Shown here piece by piece: positions 23,601 through 35,764 of a stretch of DNA of 64,000 nucleotides. Position 1 is the first letter of the stretch. Each line of letters opens with the position of its first letter. The translations under genes were made by a program, and so were the position numbers. The notes below the pieces were generated by a model, which had not been told where the DNA came from, did no database searches, and saw only the letters and a list, made by a program, of their open reading frames with translations. Source of the stretch: Phalacrocorax aristotelis. Taxonomy: Eukaryota; Chordata; Aves; Suliformes; Phalacrocoracidae. The stretch covers positions 33,679,058 to 33,743,057 of the forward strand of contig NC_134277.1 of the NCBI RefSeq assembly GCF_949628215.1. The letters are read 5' to 3'.

Positions 23601-25256
23601 AAACTTCATATTGATAAATCTACCAAACAGTAAATAGCACAAGATTCTGAAAATCCATGAATAAGGCATTGAGCAGCATTGTACTGTCTTGAGACCCAAA
23701 ATTAATGCAAGCTATTATGTGCTTTTAAGAATTTGTTATTGCAGCTTACATATAAACACAATTTATTCGATAGTCCTTACCAGAAAAGTTCTTGAATCAT
23801 GATTTTGAGTGGGGAAGTAATGTGACATAGGAATTTTATTTTAAAACCCTTTACATGCATTAAAATATCTCCTTCATAGAAGCATATGAAGAAAATGACA
23901 TGAGACAGGCATTCTGTATGTCTAGGCTTTTAATTATACAAAACTTTAATTATTCAAGTGTTTGACAGTTATCATAAAGTCTCCAGGGTGCCTAACTATT
24001 AAACTGAAACCTTGCTTTGACAAGAGGTGGGTGAACTGCAGGCGTGAATGTATGATTTCCTAAGAAAAAAAAAATGAAACACTGAATTCCCAATGGAAAA
24101 TAAGCAGCATATGCACATAGTGACTGTGTTTAGTGTGTAAAATGTATACATTATTGGTATTTTACCTGGTTCATCGATAGATAGCTATTCAATTGCTCAT
24201 ATATAGCTTAAAATTAGAGGAATATGCTGACAATATACGATAGATACAGTTACCACTCTAATCTTTTTGTTTCCTCTTTTGGTAGACAATATAACCAACA
24301 ATGATTAATAAGCTATACTATTAATTAAATGGCATTTTAATATTGCATACTGGAGTAGAAACTGGGTTTTTTGGGATATAAGTAGTTACTGTATATATTC
24401 TCTGAAAACATAAATGGAAAGATCAGTGAGTTGAAATGGAAAATAATATTCAATAGCTGAAATAGATCATAAAGAGTCTTCTAAGGTGGTTTGGGTCTGC
24501 CCTGCTGACCTCATCCATACCAGGGATCTGGCTGGAGGTTGCCGTAGGATCCTTTTTGGCCTCTTGTCTACTCAGTTTTCCTTCCATATAAATCAGAGTA
24601 AGTAGGGAGCAGTGGGGAACAAAGTTCAATCTCATCAACAGCAACAGAGTGAAGACATGGTCGAGATGCAATCCTGTGGCAATCAGGGCCACAGAGCTGA
24701 CAAGAGTGAGTGGTTTGGAGGAGAATCCAAACCAAGATATGAGTCAGAGAAAGGTATTATCATTTATAAATTATACATCTAGGTTTAATTTATGGTTACC
24801 ATCTGTAGTAGCAGCCTAGCAATCCATTCTTCTTTCATGTGTACATTCCTTGCTTGAAGGTGGATGATCTGCACTGAACACAAAGTAGTGTTGAATGTAA
24901 CATTAAAAAAAGCTGAGTAAAACCTTTTAGAGGTGCTAGTTCTCCTATTTTGAACATATTAGTCTCTGTGAATGAATTAAGCATCAAAGAGAATATTGAA
25001 CTGCTCTCAATAAATCCAGGTTTCTTAAACAAAGTTTCTTGGAAGAACATGAAGTATCTATATTTATTGTATGCTGTCACATACACCTTGTCTCCCACTC
25101 CATCTGGCTGTACCCTTTTTTTTTCTTTTTTTTCCCTCCCCGAAATAAAGAAGTTCTGATATGAAAATATTATTGAATATTGTCTTTTAATCATTTGGAA
25201 CAAAAGCGTTCAAAGCTTCCCTTTGATTGGAAAATGAAGTTAGAAAGTACTTTTTT
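23601..25256. other. Intronic DNA, nothing recognised
   Basis: AT-rich sequence between a CR1 and the first dispersed repeat copy. A slightly GC-richer interval near 24,480-24,720 has an 80-codon minus-strand frame without recognisable motif or start context, which I leave uncalled. Confidence 0.4.
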
Positions 25257-25346
25257 TGGTCAAGAAGCTTTCACTGGAAACTAGTGAAAAAGATCCAGGA
25301 TTAATGTGGTTAATGGGTGTGTAACCCTAGGTTTTTACTGCATTTC
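25257..25346 (+). repeat. Dispersed repeat, copy A
   Basis: This 90-base stretch aligns with 27,631-27,717 in the same orientation: both read GTCA(A/G)GAAGCTTT, then GAAACTA, then CAGGATTAATGTG, then a shared TAGGTTTTT. Identity is roughly 70% by eye with few gaps. I do not recognise the family. Either it is an old interspersed repeat or a local duplication now heavily diverged. Confidence 0.7.
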
Positions 25347-27630
25347 AGTGAGATACATATGACTGGAGCAATGCCGGCCTATTAACTTGATGAGACTTCT
25401 TTCAGGGCTTCTAAGAGCTGATCAACCATTCTTCCTTGTGCTAATGCATGTCATTGATACTGATTCAGATTATGTAGAAAATGCAGATTTCAAAAGAAGG
25501 TGATAGGAATGGGCATCTTCTAAACAATTTGCTGAAGAGGATGCTGATATTAACAGTGTTAGGACCCTGATTGAAAAGGTCAAGGATTTTATTTACCTAT
25601 GAGGAGCCTTGCCATTGACAATCATGAGGTCAGGATGTCACCTTTGCACATGAAATTTTCACCTCTTGATGGGCTATTTGTACTGGGAAAAACAGATAAG
25701 ATTACAAGGAGAGCTTGTGAAAGCCCTGTTCAAGGTTCAGATCTACTGAAGATGCACGCTGTGGAAGACTGTGGTATAGTCATCTCTTTCCCAGCCAGGA
25801 GCAGGAATGGCAGGGAGCATGGAAGCTGGGATTGCAGCTAGCAGCAGCGAAGTGCTTGTTTAGTCATTAGGGCAACCTGAAGAGGCTGATATAATTTAGG
25901 CAGACTGTCAGAGCAGTGGAGGAGCTACAAAAGTGCCTCAAAAATAATTCTTGATGATTTTTCTTTGCCATCTTTTGTCAATTACCTTTAAATAATTTTA
26001 ACAGATTTTGGCATGCACTCCAGGTACATTTTCCCTACAACAAATTATCTGCATGTTTCTGTCCCCTCCATCACTGGTTTTCCTTAGTGATGCCTAAATA
26101 TAAGTTTGTAGCTTCTTCAGTGTATTCTGATTACATGCAAACTGAGCGTGCTGGTATGCGTAGGAGAGATTTTTGGGTGTCTGGCAAATGAAATCCTTTT
26201 TCTCTAGGCCACAAAGTAGCACAGAGCTGCTTCCACAATTTCACTGCAGTTTTTAAGGAGAGTCTGTATGCATTGCATGTGAGAAACGTTGAAGTGCAGA
26301 TTGACTTTGTAGTGACAAATCGAGTGTCATCTCTGACCCAGCTTCCTATTTACTTGTCCTCAGAATGATTATCTATACTTCTGGAGAGAGGTGCTGGGAT
26401 GTTTATCCCCTGTGAAGTCTCTATGCATCGTTCCTCCTCACTCCTTTCATTTCTGCGGAGTGTTTGTATCACTGTCTTTGTAAGAAGGGACTGGGCAGGG
26501 AGAGAGGGCGGGAGACACAACTGAGAGTCTTTTTCAGGTGACATTTGGACCATAACTCTAGGTTTTATGCATAGAAATGTCAGAAAGATCAAAATACACT
26601 TCTGTATAGATAATGAAGCCACATAATAAATTCATTATTGTGTTAAGAAAAAAAGGTACCTATTCTTTGCAGTGATTTCAGTCTAAGTGCTTGAGGAGAA
26701 TTAAAAGGCATATTTTTCATATTTTAAGGCCACAGAAATATAATCAAAACAAATGAAAGGGAAGCTAGACTAAAAATACTTCAAATTCTTTATGCTTACT
26801 CTGACGGAGGACGATACTCTTGCATGAAATCGATTAGCTGTGTGATACATAAGCTAAAGTATTTATCTTAAAACGTCATATGATTGCTTCTTTTGCAGGT
26901 CCCTACTGCTGTGGTATGTATACAGTGATTTTATATGGCTTTCCTTTGTGAAGAAGAACACTATATAGTTTCTTGCTCCAGATATGCTAAAATCAAGATA
27001 ATGGAAAGACCAAAATCTGTTATTTACAATACATAGTTATATTCTAAAGTGAATGGGAGCTGCATAGATTGCCAAGGCCAGAACTGGAGTTTAACCTATT
27101 TTATCTTGGTTTGTTCTTATTTGTTTTTCTTCTTTTTTTTAAGTCGCATACATTGCAAAGGGATGTGGAGTATGTGCTAATTACACACAAATCAAAGCAA
27201 AGGCAACGACTCTTCATCCTTAAAACAGTTACTGAACATCAGTGCAATGATCCATCAGATTTTCGTATGAAGGCTATTATTTTATTATCCACAGAATTTT
27301 TCCACTAATGTTGCTTCTTCAGTTAGGCAAAGGAATAATTAACTGTATTGATATTAATGGAGCTGATATTACTGACATATATCGAGGTAAATGAAATGAG
27401 AATCTGACTTGCATCAGGTTGAAAAAGTGTTAGCTAGTGATTCAATCTAATTACACTGAATTAAATCTAATTGTGTATCGTTATCCAGTCCCCAGAATTT
27501 TAATAATAATTGGATTCTCATACTTTGGGTGATTTTTAAAAATCTGAAATATAATGTAAATTCTGTAACTTTTTCTGTAAAATCTAAGTTTCTGGAAAAA
27601 CTAAACACTGTTTAAAGAAAATTACCCATT
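25347..27630. other. Intronic DNA between the repeat copies
   Basis: About 2.3 kb of ordinary AT-rich sequence. It contains a possible 15-base microexon context at 26,899-26,913 (see findings). No gene or known repeat is recognised. The two flanking repeat copies do not extend into it. Confidence 0.4.
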
Positions 27631-27717
27631 TTTGTCAGGAAGCTTTTGTCAGAAACTACAGAAGACACAGGATTAATGTGAATAATCAGTGTATAACTTT
27701 AGGTTTTTCACATTTTT
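27631..27717 (+). repeat. Dispersed repeat, copy B
   Basis: The partner of copy A at 25,257. It shares the ordered blocks GTCAGGAAGCTTTTGTCAG, GAAACTACAGAAGA, CAGGATTAATGTG and TTTAGGTTTTT, with scattered substitutions. The same orientation and about 2.4-kb spacing are compatible with two insertions of one element or with an old duplication. Confidence 0.7.
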
Positions 27718-30700
27718 TGCTGTATATTATGATACTTTATTATGTCATACAGAATTACAGAAGTTTCATATTTTGTTATGACAAGAGGGTAATACTAATA
27801 ATATTTCTGTTTTGAAAGATGATTACTACATCTGAATTCTTTAGGATTACCCTAACAGTATTCTATACTGTTGGCTGTGGCATCACTAGAACTACAAATG
27901 TAGATACAGTTTTTGTGTAGAAGATAGCTGAAGAAATAATTGTCTCTGAATCAGGAATTCATATGGTTCTAACCATTTTCCAGTTAAATGTTTAAAGTAA
28001 AAATAATGCTCTATATATGGGAAGTAAGGATTGATGCTACCTAGCAAATGTTGCTTGAAACCAGTTATGTTTCATTCTGCATCCATCTTTAAGAAATGTA
28101 TTGATTAGACAGTAAGAGCAGTGCTGCCAGAAGAAATAAAGGGAAGTTTAAGGGAGTGAAAAATGTATTTTCTTTAAATCTGGAATATAGGAGGAAGCTC
28201 TTTGGTTTAGTAACTGCAAAGTTACTTGGTGCTGTGGTTCCCATTTCCTAATAGTAATAAATTGGGATTCTGTCATTTCACTTTACATTGATTTTCCCTC
28301 TGCAATGCATCCCAAAATTAATAGAAGCTTTGCTTATTTTACTGCAGTTCTGTAGTAAAAGGAGAAAAAGTAACTTTCATCCTAAGAATTGTATGTGAGA
28401 ACAAAGCCAGTAAAATGTTAATGACTTAAATGGAAGTAATTTTGGGGGAGCAAATGGGGCCTTTGGACTTGAATATAAGGGTTAACACAGACAAGTGGAT
28501 TAGTCAAGATCATATTGGCTGATGACAACCAGAAATTACTCAGAGCCAACCAGCGTCGCTGACAGACAAGTATCACCTGGGAGCAATAGGAAGTGTATAT
28601 GTAATCAAAGAACTCTTCGTCTCCATCCTGCCCCTAACCTCGCCCTGGAAGCTGCAAGAAGAGGTCACTACAGAACTGGTCTCCATGGCACAGTATCTTG
28701 GGTCTGTTCCAGAAGAGTCTTAGTGTTTTTCCCTCTCTCACTTGATCAAGAGTCATAGAAAGGGTCATACCAATACCTTATATACTGCAGAAGGAAAACA
28801 CCCCTTGCACAGAGCTGTAAGATATATCATGAGTCAGACAAATATTAAAAGAGCTAATGAAGAGAGTCTCAAAGTTAAAAAAAAAAATGCCACATTTTGT
28901 TATCTGAATACCCATATTCCCATTGTGCTGGGAATGTATAGGACATGCAAAGTTGAGTAATTTATGCCTGGATAGGCAACAGCATCAAATAATAGCAAAG
29001 ACTGATTGTTTCTTGATTTTTCTTTTTTTTGAAGGCCACTCTATTTTGCTGCTGAGTTCCTGATTAGAAGGAGTCATCTTTCATGTCCCAATGGACATAA
29101 ACTACATTTAAATAATGCAATAGAATTTAGTCACTATTCAGTGCATAATTCCTGGAACAAAAAACGGTCAACAGAAGAGCCCTACACTCTGTGTAAGGTT
29201 GTAAAATCTGCCATTTTGTTACAGAATGGGTTGTTTTTTTCCTTTTTTCTTATTACTGACATACAGAAGGTAATTACAGCTTTGTGTATAGGCATGGAGA
29301 CAATTTGGAGTCAACTGAATAACTGAAGTAAGGAAGCTGAAGGAAAGAAGACACTTTCAACACCTCATTTTTTTTTTTAGAATAATGAGCTATGAAGAAA
29401 CTGTAGCCTCACCTGTAAGAGAAAGAACTAAATTCTACATTACTCTCTACAATAAGGTTAAATGCAGTCAATTTCAATCTGCTCTTTCAGTAGCAAAAGA
29501 GGACATTTTCTGCATGATTCATGCAGAAAGAATGTTTGTTTCTTTATAAACTTATTCAAATTTCAGTAACCCTCTAATTACTGTGTCCAGTGGGCATAAA
29601 TACTATTTAGATAAAATGGAATGCTGTGACTCTGTCTAAGCACATACAGTTTTACACATGACTGCTCATGAAGTCTGGGATTTGTCTTCCTGTGCAGAGA
29701 AATGTTAGATGCCACTCTAAAACTATGGATTTGAATTTTGTTGTGGAAAAATTGCTCTTGGTTATAGGACTAATTTCCCTATGTGCGCAACTTGATATCC
29801 TCTAGCTGCTCAGGCCTACATCCCAAGCCACTGCATCTCTCTGTAGGCTCTCCTAGATGTCTAAGCATGAAGCATCCAAGGTGCTGGCAATATTGCCCAG
29901 CAATCCAAATAATTTTCTGCTTTTTTAGTTCCATCTTCTGACTACTGCGCTGCACCATATCCCATAGAGAAGGATCTGGAGTCCAGGAATATTGCAGAAT
30001 TTCTGTGTGCATTGTCTCTTCTTAAATCCATCACAGACTAGCTGGTTAAAACAATGAGAGGAAGCATGTTACCCAGGGAAAACAGCTGGCTGGTATACTG
30101 ACCTAGTGGCTATGTAGTCATGGGTTATCACAATGGTATTGCCTATATACACCAAACGGCACATACTGAGCCAATATTGATACATTTTGTGCTGGTACAA
30201 GACCTTCTTAAACATGATGGTGCCTCATCTTTGTGAGTAAGGGTGTTTTCTTTCCCTATATTTTTCCCCACAGCTTTTTCCCAGTCTCCATGGCAGTCTG
30301 AGTCCCAGTCTGCTGCACAGGTCTAAACAGAAAGCTCTCTACCGACTGTAGGCAACCAGCAAGGACAAGTCTTATCCTCATATTTCCCTTCTTCCTAGCC
30401 TGAACAATGCAAAATTTTGGATTACAGGCCTCTTAGTGACTCAGAATCAAGAGGGGCAACTTCTTGTGGGAGGAGAAGGAAAAAGACGAGCTCATCTTTT
30501 CCTGAGACCAGTCCTGCCATGTTCAGCATCCAAATCACAGAAACCCTCTGGGCAATGAGTGGATTCTTCCAAGTCACAAGACATACAACAGCCACTGTTC
30601 AGCTCTGCCTGCAACTTCTAATGCTTCTTGTCCAGGTTTCATGGAACTCCGGCTATAGGCCAGGAGAATGGCTGCACGTAGCCAACCTTTGATGGCGGGA

Positions 30701-33700
30701 AGGAGATTACAACTAAAGCAACGTAGGCTTGAGAGACTGAAAACAGTGAAGCTTGAGCAGCATCCCACCATTATTTGGCATACAAGTGATATTACTAATC
30801 ACTTGTTCGCTCACAGCACACAATTCTGGACAATTCCAGTGTGTTGAAGATGCAGAGGAGTGAGCAGATGTCTGGAGACAGTAGTTGTGATCTTTGGCTT
30901 TGCAGACTGTGAAATACATTCTGGATAAGGGACCTGGAGAAAAAAAAGGTTTAAAGCAACTTAGTAATGCTCCATCTTTATCTTGCGTGGATCAAGACAC
31001 TCTTGATTCAAGTCCTCCTCCTTCAGACTGGAGTGGACACTTGAAACTAACAGTCATGTGCTCTCTCCGTTTATGACAATGTTGCTTCACTTGATGATAT
31101 GCCCTAGTCCTATCCAGGAGAGAGCTGACATAGCAATGCTAGAAGTGGGACAGCTGTTTTTGGTCTGAAATTGAGTCTGAAGGTCCTGCTGTGTAAGAAG
31201 TTCTCCTGATTTGCATTTCTCAAGTAGTTAGGTATCTACTTAGCTGGAGGCAGGCAGTTCCAGTAGAGAACTGCTGGGAGAACTGGAGTCTCTAGAGCTG
31301 TGCTCGGGAGGTCACAGTAGTGCTTCAGAGCGGGACTTCATTGCCTGCCTTGCATGGTGGATTTACACTTGTTTAAAAAACTTGTTACCTTGTTTCCCTC
31401 TTGTTCTGTAGCTGTGAGATGGTTGTACGTAAAAGCTCATGTCTTTGCTTGTCAGATACTGGTGGTAAGATAGGTCTGAATTTCCCCAGTTCTGGGGGCT
31501 GGCAATGGGGTAAGGTTATATAGCCTATCACATCTGGCTTTCTCCTCTGCTGAATCAGGTTAAGTTACCTGTACATGTATCTGGCCTAGGACTTTGGGTT
31601 CTCTGAGGCGATTTTCATGTAAGAGCAAGTTTTGGGGTGATGAGTGGGAAGGGACAGTTCTGACTTCTTCAGGTGTCAGCTTCCATGTTTTTACTGCTTG
31701 GGCAGGTTGTCTGGCAAATACCTAAAAGAGCACGTGCCCTCTAGGCAGGACCTATACATCTCTATCCTTGAACTTCTTTTCTGTCCAACTGGCAAAAATT
31801 AGTAGCTGTAGACACAGACTTAATCTAGTTCTTCCTCAGTACCTTAGGGGAAGTTAGTGAGATCCAGGAAACTCGTTGAAGGATCTGAGGATTTGTTTCT
31901 CTGCTGCGCCTCTGGTATGGATCCGGGAGAAGGTCCTGAGGCAGGAGAGGTGGTCTGGTGCTTCACTGAAGGTGCCCCTAGGATACACTACCAGGGTTGG
32001 TGGCATCCTCTGAATGTTTTATATAGAGCTTCATGGAAGGGGCAGATGTTGCGTGAAGCCCAGGATAGTGCTCACGATTTCTGGATACTGAACTTTTTAA
32101 AACTTCAACTTAGAATATTTCCTTCTGCAGTCCCTGACATTATTCATGGTCCTGGTGTATGACCATGAAATTTTACTGGTAGCGCAGTTATACGTCCATA
32201 TGTGGCCTTCCAAATGTGGTCACATATGGCTCCCAGATCTCTCCATTGCTATATAATCTGTACCACCCTGACTTGTGCCAAGGGATTTCCTTCAGAAATG
32301 AAATGGCTGTTTCTGTGATTTTCACACACAAGCTTTGGTAGAGGCTTGCTAAGGGGAGGGTGAGATATGATGGCTTGGCAATGTGGCAACAAACTTTTTT
32401 TAGCTTGTTCCTTGAACGTTTTTCCTAGAAGGTTGCCTTCTAAATGATACCAACATATTTCTTCCTGCATTGAACATTGGAGGAAGTAGGTGAACACAGA
32501 GTATTCAGTAGGTGCTACAGAAAGTCTCACGTCCATAAAGACATTAGCAAAGAACTTGTTAATAGCACTGCTGCTTCTCTGCAGCTCTAAGGGGAAATGC
32601 ACTGCTGTTGCTTGAAGGGGTCATTTCTTTTCTCTGTTCAGAGTGATCATAACAATTCATCCTTCCTCCTGTGGCATTTATGGATCCCTTCTGTCAGATC
32701 TCATTTAGATTAGACACACCATCAAATGTAGAAGTGAAGACAGGTTATGATGTGAAAAAGGTCCTTAGTTCAGCCTTTAAAATTGGCTTAGATAAGTGAC
32801 AGCCCAAAGCTTTCTGGGTTTACGTCAGGCTTATGCATCTAAATCATTTAAGACTTTTAAAATAAACAGTAATTCAGGGTTCTTCTTAACTGTCTTCGCC
32901 TTTTCTTAAGGGAAAATCCACTTACAGTTGTTATGAAATTAACAGTAAGTACACAACTAGATGAAAAAAAAAAAGTGGTTCTTTACCTCTTTCCTCCAGG
33001 TGAGCTTTTAATTTTAAGGATGAATGCTTTTTCAAAAATACACCTTTGTCTTTCAAACTACCTGTTTTAGAAATTCTTCTCTTTCTCCCAACTGTGTAGT
33101 TGCTTGAATGGACTGTAAAAGCACTCATGCTGTGGTCACTCTTCCCTAGAGTAGTTTCCATGGTGTTTGGTCTTTATATGGGAGTTGTACCTCTGATGAG
33201 TCCTCGTCACACCAAGTGGGATTACTTTTTCAGTGTTTGTGGCTTAAACTCTCATAGAGATTTCACTTTTCTCTCCAGGTGCTTCTGTGACCCATGAAGA
33301 TTTTTTGTCTTCAAATTCTTAAACACAGTATTTTCTGTAGAAATGTTTGGATACCTGCAAGTTTGAATATTGCATTTTTTTCACTTGATTTATTTCACAG
33401 GGCTTTAAACTGAACTTCTTTCTAAAATACATGTCGTACCCTTTTAAAATCAAACTAATGTAACTGAAAGCAACGGACTCAGTAGTAAAGTATATTTAAA
33501 ATGATGTTTAGCAAAGCCACTTTTGCTAAATAAAAATTTTAAGCTGCTATTTATTAAAGCATGTGATGTGACAATTCTGTGACAAGAATGCAATACATTA
33601 TTACAATAAACACAGTATTATTGAATACAACATATTTGTACATGTATACAGTATGTACAGAACTGAATTTATTATCTATACAATTATTTTTCATTTCACA

Positions 33701-34387
33701 TTTATTTTAAATGCTGACTAACACAGAGGAAAGTTGTCACACACCTCGCACCAGCGAAAGGAACGCAGTAAGCAAGTTATAGTCAGTAACTAAATTTCAT
33801 ATATAAATCCACACTGTGAGTTCATGTTATCAGAAATACATGTGTCTGCTAAATCTAGTCTTATACTTTGAAGTTTGTTCCTTTCAAATTTCGATTTCGT
33901 AATTTAGAACTTGGTCCTGTAAAACATGCACTGAAGTACTCCAAGTGAAAGCAAGGACTGATACTTTTCAAAGTATCTGTGAGAGAAACTAGACTTCAAT
34001 GCTTTATAGAAGTAGTACTGTACCTACCTAAATTTAAAGATGCTTACGCTGTTGTTTTTGATCTTTTCCTTGTCAATTTGATTATAATAGTATTCTTTGA
34101 ACACTAACTCAGTGATTTTTTTTCTTTAATGTAGAGAGGTTAAATGTTTTCTCTAATAATCTTTATAGAAAGCTAGGGTTTAGCTCAAAGCAAAGATTGC
34201 ATAGATTGAGAATTTTATCTGTGTTTTCAATCCACAAAGACCTTTTGATGAAAACAGTGATGACACATTACCTAGATAGCAAAGCTCGTAGATTTATTTT
34301 GTGAGTTTTAGTGATGAATATGACCCATATGAGATGAAGGAACCCTTCGACATTTTTGTGTTTCAGCAACAGTGGAAGTGCTGTAGT

Positions 34388-34437
34388 AAAAAAAAAACAA
34401 AACACCACACAAAAAAAACCAACTCAAAAACCAAACC
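34388..34437. repeat. A/C-rich low-complexity tract
   Basis: Runs of A interrupted by CC and CAC units. Its reverse complement resembles the G/T-rich tract at 35,705-35,764, so the two could pair as a loose inverted repeat about 1.3 kb apart. Low-complexity convergence is the simpler explanation. Confidence 0.75.
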
Positions 34438-35704
34438 ATAGATGGGGAAGGCAAATGATAGAATTTGGTGGCATCAGTGGGTAGTGTCGAAGAGTGGATT
34501 TTTAAAAATCAGAATAATTGGACTGATGGCTGGGGAGCATATTTAAACAGGACCATCTTTGTTATATTACTAGCAAATAAAAATAAGTATATAGACAGAT
34601 ATCTGAAGAGAAATTACAGGAATATACATATTCATTCCTATGCCATAAATTGACATAGGTTGACACGAATAACCAGGCAAAGTATTATCTTGATCCAAGC
34701 TGATTAGAGAAACCCAGGTTGAAAGTTGTGCTGGGTGAACACCTGGGACGCTCAACAGTTGGGTGCATATCATCTGGGAGTGGGAATGTGCCAATGAAGA
34801 AAGGAATTGCAGAAAGTTGTTAAAGCTGGATCTGAGGAAGAAAAAGATAAAAATTAATTGATTGAGGGTAACAGTAAAGTTGTGTAAACAAAGACGTACA
34901 TTGTCAAGGTAGTTGCTGAGGCTCTGTAATGAGATCAGAGAAAATGGTTAAGATATGAGTAAATCTGTAAATTTAGAGGGAAAGCTGACACATAAAGTTG
35001 GTGGTAATATTGGCACCTGCGGAGAAAGACATGATGAATAGATGGGAAAATTAAGGTGATGAGAGGGAGTATCTGAGTAGTAGGATGATGACTTGTATAG
35101 GAGAGGGGCTGAATTGATGGTAGCCAGCATGGGGGCTGTTTTGAGAGGATCGGTTTAAAAAGAGCATGAAAATGTAAGGTTTGAGAGATAGATTAATGTT
35201 TTCCTTAATTATGTTTGAAGAATTTTCTGATAGATGTTGTTGTGGGGATGTCAAGCGGTGATATGCTGGAAGAATCTTGTTTAAGTGTCAAGACTTAGTA
35301 CAGGTGCTTAGCAGGAGAGTTAGTTTGGTGTAAGATGGCATGTACAGAGGACTATTGAAGTTGGAGATGTTACCGATTCAAGCTAGCTCTTATCTGAAAA
35401 GACTGCATTTTAGCCTTGTGTATGTTTGAAATACATATTACAATGTAGGACCTGATCCTGAGCATTTTGGTCAGCTCAAAAATTTTTTTTCCTCTTTTAA
35501 TCATAGTTTGTACGTAGAAGTTCCTGAGCTTGATACAATGCTGATATACTGATTAGGTCTTTAATGATGTTGACAGAATAAACCCGTTGCTGTGTTCTGA
35601 ATATATCCTTCAAGTATTCATTATTAACCTAATCAGATTATTTGTAACCGTCAGTTTACAAGCTATGTTTTTAAGTGCCTGCAAGATGTAATTGCGTTTA
35701 AGCA

Positions 35705-35764
35705 TGGGTTTTGGTTGGGGTTGTTTTGGTTTGGTTTTTTGTTGGTTTTTTTTTTTTTTTTTTT
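35705..35764. repeat. G/T-rich tract ending in T19
   Basis: GGTTTTGGTTGGGGTTG-type sequence runs into a 19-base T run (35,746-35,764). This could be the oligo(A) end of a minus-strand retroposed sequence, but no identifiable element adjoins it. Confidence 0.75.

Noticed and set aside
32249..32602. 117-codon minus-strand frame
   Set aside because: No recognisable motif, no splice sites or promoter at its ends, and of a length expected by chance in 64 kb searched in six frames.
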